In this document: positions 40,364 through 49,454 of the stretch, in pieces
Position numbering within the stretch: the stretch's first letter is position 1
Layout of the letters: every line of letters starts with the position of its first letter
DNA from: Labrys okinawensis
GTDB lineage: Bacteria; Pseudomonadota; Alphaproteobacteria; Rhizobiales; Labraceae
Reading direction: 5' to 3'
Length of the DNA: 64,000 bases
Assembly: GCF_002982075.1 (NCBI RefSeq)
Contig: NZ_PUEJ01000003.1
Coordinates: 248,001-312,000, forward strand
Notes under the pieces: generated by a model
The model's input: the letters and a program-made list of their open reading frames with translations, nothing else
Databases searched by the model: none
Told to the model about the DNA's origin: nothing
Translations under genes and position numbers: made by a program

Positions 40364-40852
40364 ATGATTTCTTCCTCGATTACATTGCGACAGAAGGTCG
40401 GGCGTCTGGTGACTCCGCTTTTCATGATCTATTCCCGAATGCAGCGCGGCATGACTTTGGGCGTGCGCGCTGCCGTGCTCGACGGGCAGGACCAAGTCTT
40501 TCTGGTGAGGCATACTTATGTGCCGGGCTGGTATCTACCGGGCGGAGGCATCGAGACGGGGGAAACCGCGCTGGAGGCCCTGGCCCGCGAGCTCGAGGAG
40601 GAGGGGCACATCCGTCTTGAAGGACCTCCTGAGCTGCAGGGGCTCTATTGGAACCGGGAGGTCAGCGGACGTGACCACGTCGCCTTCTTCGTGGTCCGGC
40701 ACTACACCCAGACGCAGCCCCGCCTGCCGGATCGTGAGATCGCCGAGGCCGGTTTCTTCTCCCTCGATGCCTTGCCGGAGGAGACCACCAAGGCGACACG
40801 CCGCCGGCTCGACGAAGTGGCGGGACGGCGCCAGCCGGACGGCTTGTGGTGA
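40364..40852 (+). CDS. NUDIX hydrolase
   Basis: A 162-aa pyrophosphohydrolase. The Nudix box is GGGIETGETALEALARELEE followed by EGH, with the REL-EE-G core intact. The N-terminal TLGVRAAVLDGQDQVFLVRH and TYVPGWYLPGG are typical of small alphaproteobacterial Nudix proteins of unknown substrate. The ATG at 40364 is used; inner ATGs at 40424 and 40439 would trim a helix that relatives keep. It precedes an acetyltransferase gene by 240 bp, in the same direction. Confidence 0.9.
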   Translation: MISSSITLRQKVGRLVTPLFMIYSRMQRGMTLGVRAAVLDGQDQVFLVRHTYVPGWYLPGGGIETGETALEALARELEEEGHIRLEGPPELQGLYWNREVSGRDHVAFFVVRHYTQTQPRLPDREIAEAGFFSLDALPEETTKATRRRLDEVAGRRQPDGLW

Positions 40853-41092
40853 CAGGCTGCCCCATGCCGGCGGCATTCCCAGCGTGCCGGTTCTCGGAAT
40901 GGCACAATTCGTGCCCCAAAATGGCATCCGATCGATAAATCCGGTTGTAAGGCGCCCGCTTTTGCTGTACGCGCCGGCCATGATGACGAAGAGCCTTCAG
41001 CTGCGACGACGAACCGTGGTTTCGCCCCACTCCCTTTTGCGCGCCTGAACGGTCGAACCGGCGGGCGCCCCCTGCCTGCCGGAACCATCGCA

Positions 41093-41590
41093 ATGCCTGA
41101 AATCGCCATCGACCTCACCCCCGAGACGCCTGACGACGGCGCCGTCATCGACAAGCTGCATGAACGGGCCTTCGGTCCCGGCCGCTTCGCCCGCACGGCC
41201 TTTCGCCTGCGCGAGGGAGTGCCGCCCCATCCCAAGCTGTCCTATGTGGCGCGCATCGGTTCGATGATCGTGGGTTCGATCCGGCTGACGCCGATCCATG
41301 TCGGGGAGGCCTCGGCCCTGCTGCTCGGACCCCTGACTGTGGAGCCGGCCTTCCGGTCGCGCGGCATCGGGCTGACGCTGATGCAGGCCAGCCTGACCGA
41401 GGCCGCCAAGATCGGCCATCGGCTCGTCATCCTGGTGGGCGACGAGCCCTATTACAGCCGGGTCGGCTTCAAGCGCATCGCGCCGGGACGCGTGGTGCTG
41501 CCCGGTCCGGTCGACCCGCTTCGCCTCCTGGTGAAGGAACTGGTCGAGGGAGCCTTCGAAGGGGTCTCCGGCGCTGCGCGCGGCGGCTGA
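41093..41590 (+). CDS. GNAT-family N-acetyltransferase
   Basis: A 165-aa acyl-CoA-dependent transferase. The acetyl-CoA pyrophosphate loop is VEPAFRSRGIGLTLMQASL (the R/Q-x-x-G-x-G/A type). The preceding strand is LLLGPLTV and the following one HRLVILVGDEPYYSRVGF, as in the YhbS/COG3153 branch. The acceptor is unknown. It is convergent with the CCA-adding enzyme gene, 33 bp away. Confidence 0.92.
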   Translation: MPEIAIDLTPETPDDGAVIDKLHERAFGPGRFARTAFRLREGVPPHPKLSYVARIGSMIVGSIRLTPIHVGEASALLLGPLTVEPAFRSRGIGLTLMQASLTEAAKIGHRLVILVGDEPYYSRVGFKRIAPGRVVLPGPVDPLRLLVKELVEGAFEGVSGAARGG

Positions 41591-41623
41591 TCAAGGCCGC
41601 GACTTTTCAAGACATCGCACTTG

Positions 41624-42853
41624 TCATGCGGTCGTGCGTACAGCTTCCTCCAGGATCGCCTGGCGTTGCGAGCTGTCACGACTGAAGCCGCCATCGATCC
41701 AGGCTTGTTCGGCGCGGGCGAGAATGCGGCCGATGCGCGGGCCGGGCTTGATGCCGAGCTGTGCGAGATCCCTGCCGCTGAAGGGAGGGGCGGGAACGCT
41801 CCAATGCTCAGGTAAAGCCAAGGCCTCGGCAAAATCAGCTTCGGCGTGATGTGCGGCCGTGACCAGCATAGCGTCGCGATAAAGCTCGGAACCGAGGCGA
41901 TAGAGCCATTCCCTGGCCTTGGGAAGCGGGGGGGCGTGCCTGACGCGCTCCAGCACCAGGGCAATCGTTGTCAGGCGCTTGGCCTCGGCGTTGGAAAGAC
42001 GCAGCCGCCCCGCCAGCCTTTCGGCATCATGGCGCGTGAACAGGCCGAGAGCTGCCAGCCGCCGGATCGCATCGGGTTCCGCCCCGCTCCGGGTTTCCAG
42101 GTCCGTGAGGCGTTGAAAAGCTTCGACACGGGCAATGCCTCCCAACAGAATGCCGAGAAAGCCGGCAGCGTCGATCTCGGCGAGGACCTCTGCCGCCCGT
42201 GGCGCCGTGAGCAGTTTGAGAAGCTCGGCCCTGATGCGTTCGGCCGAGAGCCGGCGCAGGCCGCCGCGCCCGCGTATCGCCGCCTCGAAACTCGCTTTGT
42301 CCAGCTGTCCCTTCCCGAAACGGGCATGAAAGCGAAAAAGGCGCAGAATGCGCAGATAATCCTCGGCGATGCGCCGATCGGCATCGCCGAGGAAACGTAC
42401 CCGCCGCTCGGCGATGTCGGCGAGGCCGCTGGCATAATCGTGCAGCCGGCCGTCCGGAGAGAGCGAGAGGGCGTTGATGGTAAAGTCGCGCCGGAAGGCA
42501 TCAGCCCGGAAATCGCGGCCGAAATGCACCACGGCGCGGCGGCCATCGGTCTCGATGTCCTCGCGCAACGTCGTCACTTCGAGAGGATGGCCATCGATGA
42601 CCACGGTCACGGTGCCGTGCTCGATGCCGGTGGGCACCACCTTCCAGCCCTGCGCTCGGGCGCGGGCCTGGGTCTCCACGGGCAGGGCCGTGGTAGCGAT
42701 GTCCCAGTCGGCGACGGGCTCGCCGAGCAGGGCGTTGCGCACGGCGCCTCCCACCACCCGCGCCTCTTCCCCGTCATGATTCAGGGCCGCGAGCAGCGTC
42801 GACAAGGGCGGCTTGTCGAGCCAGGGGAAACGCTCATCCATCCGATCAGGCAT
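41624..42853 (-). CDS. cca: CCA tRNA nucleotidyltransferase (class II poly(A) polymerase family)
   Basis: Adds or repairs the 3' CCA of tRNAs. The nucleotidyltransferase head has RVVGGAVRNALLG and the metal motif DWDIATTA, then HPLEVTTLR, the motif RRDFTINALSL, and LHDYASGLADI. The helical RNA-binding domain has EDYLRILRLFRFHARFG and RLSAERIRAELLKLL. Length is 409 aa, typical of alphaproteobacterial enzymes. The usual VRD of motif A is VRN here, a minor change outside the metal Asp pair. It lies in the conserved order with DUF6111, NUDIX and DUF1285. Confidence 0.93.
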   Translation of the reverse strand: MPDRMDERFPWLDKPPLSTLLAALNHDGEEARVVGGAVRNALLGEPVADWDIATTALPVETQARARAQGWKVVPTGIEHGTVTVVIDGHPLEVTTLREDIETDGRRAVVHFGRDFRADAFRRDFTINALSLSPDGRLHDYASGLADIAERRVRFLGDADRRIAEDYLRILRLFRFHARFGKGQLDKASFEAAIRGRGGLRRLSAERIRAELLKLLTAPRAAEVLAEIDAAGFLGILLGGIARVEAFQRLTDLETRSGAEPDAIRRLAALGLFTRHDAERLAGRLRLSNAEAKRLTTIALVLERVRHAPPLPKAREWLYRLGSELYRDAMLVTAAHHAEADFAEALALPEHWSVPAPPFSGRDLAQLGIKPGPRIGRILARAEQAWIDGGFSRDSSQRQAILEEAVRTTA

Positions 42854-42859
42854 CCAAAA

Positions 42860-42925
42860 GCATCTTCCAGGAAAGTCGCCGGGCTTCCCAGCTGAGAAAA
42901 TGCGTCAAAACAACAAGTTAGTGAA
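42860..42925 (-). repeat. RIME-like intergenic repeat (second family), copy G
   Basis: The bases starting AAGCATCTTCCAGGAAAG match 19145-19210 at 47 of 66 positions without gaps, including the identical AGAAAATGCGTC block. It sits between the DUF6111 and cca genes, which are on the minus strand, so it would be part of an operon mRNA. Confidence 0.6.
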
Positions 42926-42954
42926 AAAATCCGATTCGGAGAATGCACTTCGCT

Positions 42955-43215
42955 CTATCGCGTCTCGGGCTGGATCAGCTTGCCATTTTCCATATGCGCA
43001 GGGGTATAGCCGCTTCCGGCAGGAGCTCCGCCATAGTGGGCGAAGAGCGCCAGACCGACCGCCATGCATATCACGCCCAGCGCAATCAGCCGCAGCAGCG
43101 GCATTCCCGTCCGCTCGGGGAGCCCGGGCCGCTTGCCGCGCAGCAGCACCCAGGCCCCATAGACCAGGAAGGGCAGGATGAACAGCACTGCCTCGAACAG
43201 GAAAGGCCGGAACAT
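42955..43215 (-). CDS. Small membrane protein, DUF6111-like
   Basis: An 86-aa inner-membrane protein with two hydrophobic helices (FLFEAVLFILPFLVYGAWVL and LLRLIALGVICMAVGLALF), separated by a basic loop (RGKRPGLPERTG) and followed by a short polar tail (YTPAHMENGKLIQPETR). I recall this as DUF6111, commonly found between a NUDIX gene and cca in Hyphomicrobiales, as here. Function unknown. Its start codon lies 2 bp from a solo MITE end (43218), so the leader of its mRNA is made of mobile-element sequence. Confidence 0.8.
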   Translation of the reverse strand: MFRPFLFEAVLFILPFLVYGAWVLLRGKRPGLPERTGMPLLRLIALGVICMAVGLALFAHYGGAPAGSGYTPAHMENGKLIQPETR

Positions 43216-43217
43216 GA

Positions 43218-43265
43218 GGGCGTATCGTCAGCTATGGTTTCGGGTTTGACGGGAACGATTTGGCC
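43218..43265 (+). mobile_element. Solo end of the 17.3-kb MITE family
   Basis: GGGCGTATCGTCAGCTATGG followed by TTTCGGGTTTGACGGGAAC matches the left end at 17304-17346 with four mismatches in 43. No inverted partner is found nearby, so this is a truncated element or a solo end. It fills the gap between the NUDIX stop and the DUF6111 start. Confidence 0.7.
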
Positions 43266-43279
43266 GGGGAGAACCAGCC

Positions 43280-43945
43280 TCAGCCATAGATCCGCTCATA
43301 AAGGGTATGGATGATCCCCGCCGTCGCCCCCCAGATATAGTGCCCCTGCCAGGGAATTGCATAATATTGGCGCATGGCGCCGCGCCATTCCCGGCTTTCG
43401 GAAAGGTGATTGGCCGGATCCATCAGGAAGGCCAGCGGGCATTCGAACACGCTGTCGACTTCGGCGGGATTGAGGTGCAGCACCATGCCCGGGTCGGCCA
43501 GGGCTACCACCGGTGCGATGCGGTAGCCGGAACCCGTGAGATAGAGATCGAGATAGCCGACCGGCTTGACCAGGCTGGCCGACAGGCCGACCTCCTCCTC
43601 GGCCTCGCGCATGGCGGCTGCCAGCGCGCTTCCATCACCGGGATCGATGCGCCCGCCCGGAAACGCGATCTGGCCCGAATGGTTGCGCAGTGCGCTCGAG
43701 CGATGGGTAAGCAGCACCGTTGGCCCGCCGGGCCGGTCGATGAGGGCGATCAGCACGGCTGCCGGCTTGGCGGGCGCGGCGGGCAATTCGGCAAGCAGGC
43801 CGGGAGAGAAGCGGTGGTCGCCATGATCGGGCACGCTGTCGAGATGCAACCCCGCCGGCGGCTCGGCGGCAAGCCGGTGCCGGGCTCGTTCGAGAAAGGC
43901 CTCGAGCTCGGGGTGATGGGTCGAAGGGGGCAGGGCGGTCAGCAT
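43280..43945 (-). CDS. NUDIX hydrolase, CoA pyrophosphatase type
   Basis: A 221-aa Nudix protein of the CoA/acyl-CoA diphosphatase branch (NudL/YeaB type). The UPF0035-like motif SALRNHSGQIAFPGGRIDPG precedes the Nudix box, which continues with AAMREAEEEVGLS. The downstream region YLTGSGYRIAPVVAL and EVDSVFECPLAFLMDP matches the family. The start at 43945 follows directly after the DUF1285 stop (TGA-C-ATG), so translation is coupled. An upstream frame to 44131 overlaps DUF1285 and is rejected. Confidence 0.92.
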   Translation of the reverse strand: MLTALPPSTHHPELEAFLERARHRLAAEPPAGLHLDSVPDHGDHRFSPGLLAELPAAPAKPAAVLIALIDRPGGPTVLLTHRSSALRNHSGQIAFPGGRIDPGDGSALAAAMREAEEEVGLSASLVKPVGYLDLYLTGSGYRIAPVVALADPGMVLHLNPAEVDSVFECPLAFLMDPANHLSESREWRGAMRQYYAIPWQGHYIWGATAGIIHTLYERIYG

Positions 43946-43946
43946 G

Positions 43947-44555
43947 TCAGGGGGCGGTGTCCGGGGGGGCGGCACCGATTTCGTCGGCAGGGGCCATGGC
44001 AAAGAAACTGCCGCCCGAGGCGACGCCGAACATGGCGACGCCGTCGATCTCCCGGACTTCGCCGAGATCGGCAAGATCGTAATACAAGGCACGGTTGACC
44101 CGCGCCCACAGGCCGGCCCGCACATGCACATAGGGCTTCAGCCCCTCGGACGCGCCGATCTCGAACCGCATGGGATGATCGGGGCCGGCCTCGGTCCAGT
44201 CGTCGACATTGGTTCGGAAGGACAGGATTTGCCCGCCAGCGCCCGTTTCCACGCGCATTTCCACGGCAACGAAAGGCACGTCGTCCACCGCGATGCCGAC
44301 GCGCTCCACTGGCGTCACCAGCACATAGCGATCTTCATCGCGGCGCAGGATCGAGGCAAACAGCTTGACGAGCTCGATCCGCCCGATGGGACTCTTCATG
44401 TAGTGCCAGCTGCCATCGGCCGCGATGCGCATGTCGATATCGCCGCAGAACGGGGGGTTCCACAGGTGCACCGGGCGGGCCCCGGCATGCTTGCCGGTTT
44501 CCTTGACGGCCTTGGTCAATCCGGCCAGATCGGTCTGGACCATATTCGAGAACAC
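43947..44555 (-). CDS. DUF1285-family protein
   Basis: A soluble 202-aa protein. The features I associate with DUF1285 are the start of the domain at WNPPFCGDIDMRIAADGSWH, then SPIGRIELVKLFASILRRD and the central YVLVTPVERVGIAVDDVPF with FRTNVDDW. The two tandem beta-barrel-like subdomains have no known catalytic residues. It is first in the operon DUF1285-NUDIX-DUF6111-cca and divergent from the MoxR operon (139 bp between starts). Confidence 0.85.
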   Translation of the reverse strand: MFSNMVQTDLAGLTKAVKETGKHAGARPVHLWNPPFCGDIDMRIAADGSWHYMKSPIGRIELVKLFASILRRDEDRYVLVTPVERVGIAVDDVPFVAVEMRVETGAGGQILSFRTNVDDWTEAGPDHPMRFEIGASEGLKPYVHVRAGLWARVNRALYYDLADLGEVREIDGVAMFGVASGGSFFAMAPADEIGAAPPDTAP

Positions 44556-44694
44556 TCGGTGATAAAACGGACGTGAAAACGACAGAGAAGCTCTCGCTCC
44601 TGCCTTAGTTGCTCTCTAGTATCCTGCGATACAAGGGAATCGCGCAAGCTTTCCCATTATCCAGCGCCCCTGTCCGGCGCGTTTCCTGCGAGGC

Positions 44695-45696
44695 ATGATG
44701 ACGGCCGATACCGCCACCAATCTCGACGAAGCCATCATCCGCTCGGCCGAAACCACGGCGGATCTGATCAAGCGGGCCCGCGAAGCCGTGCATGGCGTCA
44801 TCTTCGGCCAGGAGGCCGTGGTCGATGGCGCCCTGATCACTTTGCTGTCGGGCGGGCACGGCCTGCTCGTCGGCGTGCCCGGGCTTGCCAAGACCAAGCT
44901 GGTCGAGACGCTCGGCGTGGTGTTGGGGCTCGATGCCAAGCGCGTGCAGTTCACGCCGGACCTGATGCCCTCGGACATACTCGGCACCGAGGTGCTCGAC
45001 GCCAGCGAAAATGGCAAGCGCAGCTTCCGTTTCGTGCGCGGGCCGGTTTTCGCCCAGTTGCTGATGGCGGACGAAATCAACCGCGCCTCGCCGCGCACGC
45101 AGTCGGCCCTGCTGCAGGCGATGCAGGAATATCACATCACCGTGGCGGGCGAGCGCCATGACCTGCCCAAACCCTTCCATGTCCTGGCGACGCAGAATCC
45201 CCTCGAGCAGGAAGGCACCTATCCCCTGCCGGAAGCCCAGCTCGACCGGTTCCTGATGCAGATCGACGTTCCCTATCCGGACCGAGAGGACGAGAAGCGC
45301 ATTCTGCTGTTCACCACTGGCGCCGAGGAAGCCCCGGCGCGGCCTGCCATGAGCGTGGAGGACCTTCTGGGCGCGCAACGCCTGGTCCGGCGGCTGCCGG
45401 TCGGCGAATCCGTGGTCGAAGCCATCCTTACGCTGGTGCGCTCGGCCCGTCCCGGCGAGACACCCGACCTTGCCGGGAAGATCGCCTGGGGTCCGGGCCC
45501 GCGCGCCAGCCAGGCCCTGATGCTGGCGGTGCGCGCACGTGCCCTGGTGCAGGGCCGGTTCTCTCCTTCGATCGACGATGTCATCGCGCTCGCCGAACCC
45601 GTGCTCAAGCACCGCATGGCCCTCAGCTTTGCTGCCCGAGCCGATGGCGAGAGCGTCGAGGGCGTGATCGGACGCCTCGCGCGCAAATTGGGCTGA
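44695..45696 (+). CDS. MoxR-family AAA+ ATPase
   Basis: A chaperone-like ATPase, 333 aa, working with VWA-type partners. Walker A is VGVPGLAKTKL, Walker B MADEINRASPRTQSALLQAM with the MoxR-specific DEINRA. The sensor region is HVLATQNPLEQEGTYPLPEA and the arm LDRFLMQIDVPYPDREDE. The gene stands 4 bp before the DUF58 gene, which is the classic pairing. It is the first gene of an operon of four. Confidence 0.95.
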   Translation: MMTADTATNLDEAIIRSAETTADLIKRAREAVHGVIFGQEAVVDGALITLLSGGHGLLVGVPGLAKTKLVETLGVVLGLDAKRVQFTPDLMPSDILGTEVLDASENGKRSFRFVRGPVFAQLLMADEINRASPRTQSALLQAMQEYHITVAGERHDLPKPFHVLATQNPLEQEGTYPLPEAQLDRFLMQIDVPYPDREDEKRILLFTTGAEEAPARPAMSVEDLLGAQRLVRRLPVGESVVEAILTLVRSARPGETPDLAGKIAWGPGPRASQALMLAVRARALVQGRFSPSIDDVIALAEPVLKHRMALSFAARADGESVEGVIGRLARKLG

Positions 45697-45700
45697 GCGG

Positions 45701-46624
45701 ATGGCGGTTTCCACGCGGCTGATCGACGAGCACAAGGCGGTCAGGTCCGCCGGCCTGCAGCAGGCGGCGCTCGATCTGGCCGAAGCCATGCCCAGGCTTG
45801 CCCTGGAGGCGCGCCGCGTGGCGGCGACGGCGCTGCATGGCCTGCATGGCCGGCGCCGGGCCGGGCAGGGCGAGAATTTCTGGCAGTTCCGCCATTTCGC
45901 GCCCGGAGAGGCGGCCGCCAATGTCGACTGGCGCCGCTCGGCGCGCGGCGACGAACTCTATGTGCGCGAGCACGAATGGGACGCGGCCCAGACCCTGTGG
46001 CTGTGGGTCGACCGTTCGGTCTCGATGAATCTGGCGTCCAATCTGGCGCAGACCTCCAAGCTCGAACGGGCGCTGGTGCTGTGCCTGGCTTTTGCCGATC
46101 TCCTCGTGCAGGGCGGTGAACGCGTCGGGCTGATCGGCCTGGCGCGGCCGACCTCGCAGCGGGCGATCATCGAAAAATTCGCTCTCGCCTTGATGGCGGC
46201 GGCCCCGCCCGCCGCGGCGGAGCGCGGCGGCCTGCCCGAGCGGATCGCGCTCGGGCCCCGCAGCGAGGCCATCCTGATCGGCGATTTTCTCGACGAGCCT
46301 GAAGTAACGGGCGGCACCATTGCCGCCCTGGCGGCCCGCGGTGCGCGCGGCCATCTCCTGGTCGTCGCTGATCCGATCGAGGAGACCTTCCCGTTTGCCG
46401 GCCGCACCGAACTGATCGATCCCGAGACGGGTGCGAAATTCCAGGCTCCGCGGGCTCAGGACATTCGCCAGGCCTATGAGGCCCGGCTTGCCGCCCATCG
46501 CGACGCCTTGCGGGCGATCACGCACCGTTATGGCTGGAGCATGACGCTGCACCGCACTGACAAGCCGGCCTCGCAGGCCGTGCTGGCCCTGCATCCGCTG
46601 CTGCAGCAGGGGGAGGGGATATGA
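45701..46624 (+). CDS. DUF58-domain protein
   Basis: A 307-aa VWA-like protein that accompanies MoxR. The DUF58 signature is clear: GENFWQFRHFAPGEAAANVD, then WRRSARGDELYVREHEW. The VWA-type strand and MIDAS-like site follow as TLWLWVDRSVSMNLAS (D-x-S-x-S). No membrane helices are present, unlike some longer DUF58 proteins. It starts 4 bp after moxR and is followed 40 bp later by the DUF4159 gene. Confidence 0.93.
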   Translation: MAVSTRLIDEHKAVRSAGLQQAALDLAEAMPRLALEARRVAATALHGLHGRRRAGQGENFWQFRHFAPGEAAANVDWRRSARGDELYVREHEWDAAQTLWLWVDRSVSMNLASNLAQTSKLERALVLCLAFADLLVQGGERVGLIGLARPTSQRAIIEKFALALMAAAPPAAAERGGLPERIALGPRSEAILIGDFLDEPEVTGGTIAALAARGARGHLLVVADPIEETFPFAGRTELIDPETGAKFQAPRAQDIRQAYEARLAAHRDALRAITHRYGWSMTLHRTDKPASQAVLALHPLLQQGEGI

Positions 46625-46664
46625 GGGCGGCGACTGAGAGGCTCAATCCTCCGAGGCTTGATCG

Positions 46665-49454
46665 ATGCTAGGTTCGCTGGCTCTCGCCTCGCCCTGGATG
46701 CTGGCGGCCCTGGCCTTGCTGCCGGCGATCTGGCTCCTGCTGCGTCTGGTGCCGCCACGGCCGCAGCGCGTCGACTTTCCACCCTTGCGCCTGCTCTACG
46801 GCTTGTTGCCGCGCGGGCGGGTGGCGGCGCGCTCGCCCTGGTGGCTGACGGCTCTGCGTCTCATCCTGGCGGCCCTGGTGATCGCCATGCTGGCCGTGCC
46901 GACGCTTCGGCCTTTCAATCAGTCCGGAGCGACGCGTGTGACGCCGCTCTTGTTCCTCGTCGACAATGGCTGGGGCTCCGCCGCGACCTGGACCAAGCGG
47001 CGGGATGTGATCCAGGCCGCGCTTGCCGCAGCCGAGCAGGATCGCCGCCCGGTCGCCCTGGCCGCCCTGGCCGAGCCGCTCACCGATCTGTCGCTCAGCC
47101 CCGCCGCAAGCCTCGGTCCGCGCCTTGCGGCGCTCGCTCCGCAGCCCTGGCAGGCCAATCGCGGCGCCTATGCGCCCGCCATCGCCTCCTTCCTGCGCGC
47201 GGCGCCGGAAGCCGAGATCGTGTGGTTCTCGGACGGCCTGGCCGGCGATGGCGACAATGGCTTTCTCTCCGCTCTGTCGGAAGCCGGCAAGCAGGGACGC
47301 GTGACGGTCTACCGCGACGATGCCCGCAGTTCCCTCGCCCTTGCCGGTGCGGCCAATGCGCCGAGCGGCATCTCGGTGCGCGTCCTGCGCATGGGCAAGC
47401 TCGACCGGGCCTTGTCCGGCACGGTCAGGGCTGTCGACCTCAAGAACCTGCCGGTCGGCCAGGCCGATTTCAGTTTCCCGGCAGGCGCCGGCGAGACGAC
47501 CGCGCAACTCGACCTGCCCGTCGACATCCGCAACGATGTGGCGCGGCTGGAAATCGTCGGCGACGCCTCGGCCGGTGCGGTGCAGTTGCTCGACCGCACC
47601 TGGCGACGCCGTACGGTCGGCATCGTCTCGGGGCAGGACAAGGATGTCAGCCAGCCCTTGCTGTCGGCGAACTATTATCTCACCCGGGCGCTCGAACCCT
47701 ATGCCGATGTGAGGACCGCCGAGGGGACGTCTCCGGCCGAGGCGATCGGCCGCTTTCTCGACGACAAGCTGCCGGTTCTGATGCTGGCCGATGTCGGCAA
47801 TCTCGGCGATGCCGAGGTCAAGCTCTCCACCTGGATCGAGAATGGCGGCGTTCTGGTGCGCTTCGCCGGATCGCGTCTCGCGGCCGCCGAGAATACGCTG
47901 CTGCCGGTGAAGCTGCGCCAGGGCGGGCGTACCCTGGGCGGGACGCTCTCCTGGGAGAAGCCGCAAAAGCTGGGCAGCTTCGATGCCAACGGTCCCTTCG
48001 CGGGCCTTGCCTTGCCGGACGACGTCAGCGTCAAGCGCCAATTGCTCGCCGAGCCCGATATCGATCTGCCTGGCCGGACCTGGGCCGCCCTGGCGGACGG
48101 CACGCCGCTGGTCACGGCCGAGAAACGGGGCAATGGCGTCATCGTGCTCTTTCATGTGACGGCCGACACGACCTGGTCCAATCTCGTCTTGTCGGGAAGC
48201 TTCGTGGAGATGCTGCGCAAGGTGGTGGGGCTTGCCAAATCTGCGCCGGTCACGGGTGCTGTCGCAGCGCAGGCGGGCGCCGCGGCCCCGGTCTATGCGG
48301 CGCCGAGCCGGACGCTCGACGGTCTCGGAGCCTTCCAGGTTCCGCCGGCGACCGCCCAGCCCGTGCGGGCGGACCAGCCCGGCATCGGCCGCCCCGATCA
48401 TCCGCCCGGCTTCTACGGGCCGCCCGACGGCCTGGTGGCCGTCAACGCATTGCCCGCCAATGCCGTGTTGAAACCCCTGGACTATACCGCCGTGAATGCG
48501 TCCCTGGCCGATTATACGGTTGCCAAGCCGATTGCCCTCGGGCCTGCCCTGCTGCTGGTTGCCCTGGCTTTGTTGCTGGCCGACGCGCTGATCGTCTTCT
48601 TCATGGCGGGCGGCTGGACGCGCCTTGCCCGCCCCGGCGTGGGGTCGGCGGCCCTCGTCGTGCTGGCGCTTTCCCTCTCCCTGTTGGCACCGCCCAATGC
48701 GCAGGCGCAGAACCGTCCCTTCGATGCTGCATTGAAGACGCGCCTTGCCTATATCGTCACCGGCGACAAGGAAACCGACGACACCAGCCTCGCCGGCCTC
48801 AAGGGCCTGACCGCCTATATCGCCGAACGCACGGCGCTGGAGCCGGGACCGCCCGATGGCATCGATCCCGCCAAGGACGAACTCGCCTTCTATCCGCTGA
48901 TCTACTGGCCGATCGTGCCCGGCAAGGAACCCCCGCCCCCGGCGGTGATGGCGCGCATCGACGCGTTCATGAAGTCGGGCGGCACCATCATTTTCGATAC
49001 GCGCGATGCCCTACAGCAGGATGCCGGCGGGGCTGCCACGCCGGCCGGCGAAACGCTCAAGCGCCTGCTCTCCGGGCTCGACATCCCCGAGCTCGAACAG
49101 ATTCCAGCCAAGCACGTGCTGACCAAAACCTTCTACCTGCTCGACAAGTTCGTCGGGCGCTATGACAATGGCGAGACCTGGGTGCAGGCCACCGCGCCGA
49201 CATCCGAGGACAGCGACAAGCCCGTCCTGGGGGGAGACGGCGTATCGCCCTTGATCATCACCTCCAACGATCTGGCCGCGGCCTGGGCCGTCGATGCCCA
49301 GATGAATCCGCTCTTTCCGGTTTCCACGGGGCTGGAGCGCCAGCGTGAGCTGGCCTATCGCGCCGGCGTCAACATGGTGATGTATGCCCTGACCGGTAAC
49401 TACAAAGCTGATCAGGTGCATGTGCAGGATCTCCTGGAGAGGCTCGGACGCTGA
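46665..49454 (+). CDS. Membrane protein with BatA-like N-terminus and DUF4159 C-terminus
   Basis: A 929-aa inner-membrane protein. It begins with a BatA-like helix (MLASPW-type: SLALASPWMLAALALLPA) followed by VDFPPLRLLYGL. A second helix occurs near residue 70 (LRLILAALVIAMLAVPTL). The mid part has VWA- and GATase-like blocks (FLVDNGWGSAATW). Near residue 625 there are two helices (LGPALLLVALALLLADALIV and GSAALVVLALSLSLLAPP). The DUF4159 domain follows (RLAYIVTGDKETDDTSLAGL to the end). Its stop overlaps the next start (TGATG). It belongs to the MoxR/DUF58 module; the module's role is unknown, possibly envelope maturation. Confidence 0.9.
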   Translation: MLGSLALASPWMLAALALLPAIWLLLRLVPPRPQRVDFPPLRLLYGLLPRGRVAARSPWWLTALRLILAALVIAMLAVPTLRPFNQSGATRVTPLLFLVDNGWGSAATWTKRRDVIQAALAAAEQDRRPVALAALAEPLTDLSLSPAASLGPRLAALAPQPWQANRGAYAPAIASFLRAAPEAEIVWFSDGLAGDGDNGFLSALSEAGKQGRVTVYRDDARSSLALAGAANAPSGISVRVLRMGKLDRALSGTVRAVDLKNLPVGQADFSFPAGAGETTAQLDLPVDIRNDVARLEIVGDASAGAVQLLDRTWRRRTVGIVSGQDKDVSQPLLSANYYLTRALEPYADVRTAEGTSPAEAIGRFLDDKLPVLMLADVGNLGDAEVKLSTWIENGGVLVRFAGSRLAAAENTLLPVKLRQGGRTLGGTLSWEKPQKLGSFDANGPFAGLALPDDVSVKRQLLAEPDIDLPGRTWAALADGTPLVTAEKRGNGVIVLFHVTADTTWSNLVLSGSFVEMLRKVVGLAKSAPVTGAVAAQAGAAAPVYAAPSRTLDGLGAFQVPPATAQPVRADQPGIGRPDHPPGFYGPPDGLVAVNALPANAVLKPLDYTAVNASLADYTVAKPIALGPALLLVALALLLADALIVFFMAGGWTRLARPGVGSAALVVLALSLSLLAPPNAQAQNRPFDAALKTRLAYIVTGDKETDDTSLAGLKGLTAYIAERTALEPGPPDGIDPAKDELAFYPLIYWPIVPGKEPPPPAVMARIDAFMKSGGTIIFDTRDALQQDAGGAATPAGETLKRLLSGLDIPELEQIPAKHVLTKTFYLLDKFVGRYDNGETWVQATAPTSEDSDKPVLGGDGVSPLIITSNDLAAAWAVDAQMNPLFPVSTGLERQRELAYRAGVNMVMYALTGNYKADQVHVQDLLERLGR

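Noticed and set aside
46658..49165. 835-codon open frame overlapping the DUF4159 gene in another frame
   Set aside because: Product is Arg/Ala/Gly-rich without membrane helices, while the 929-aa frame has clear BatA-like and DUF4159 features.
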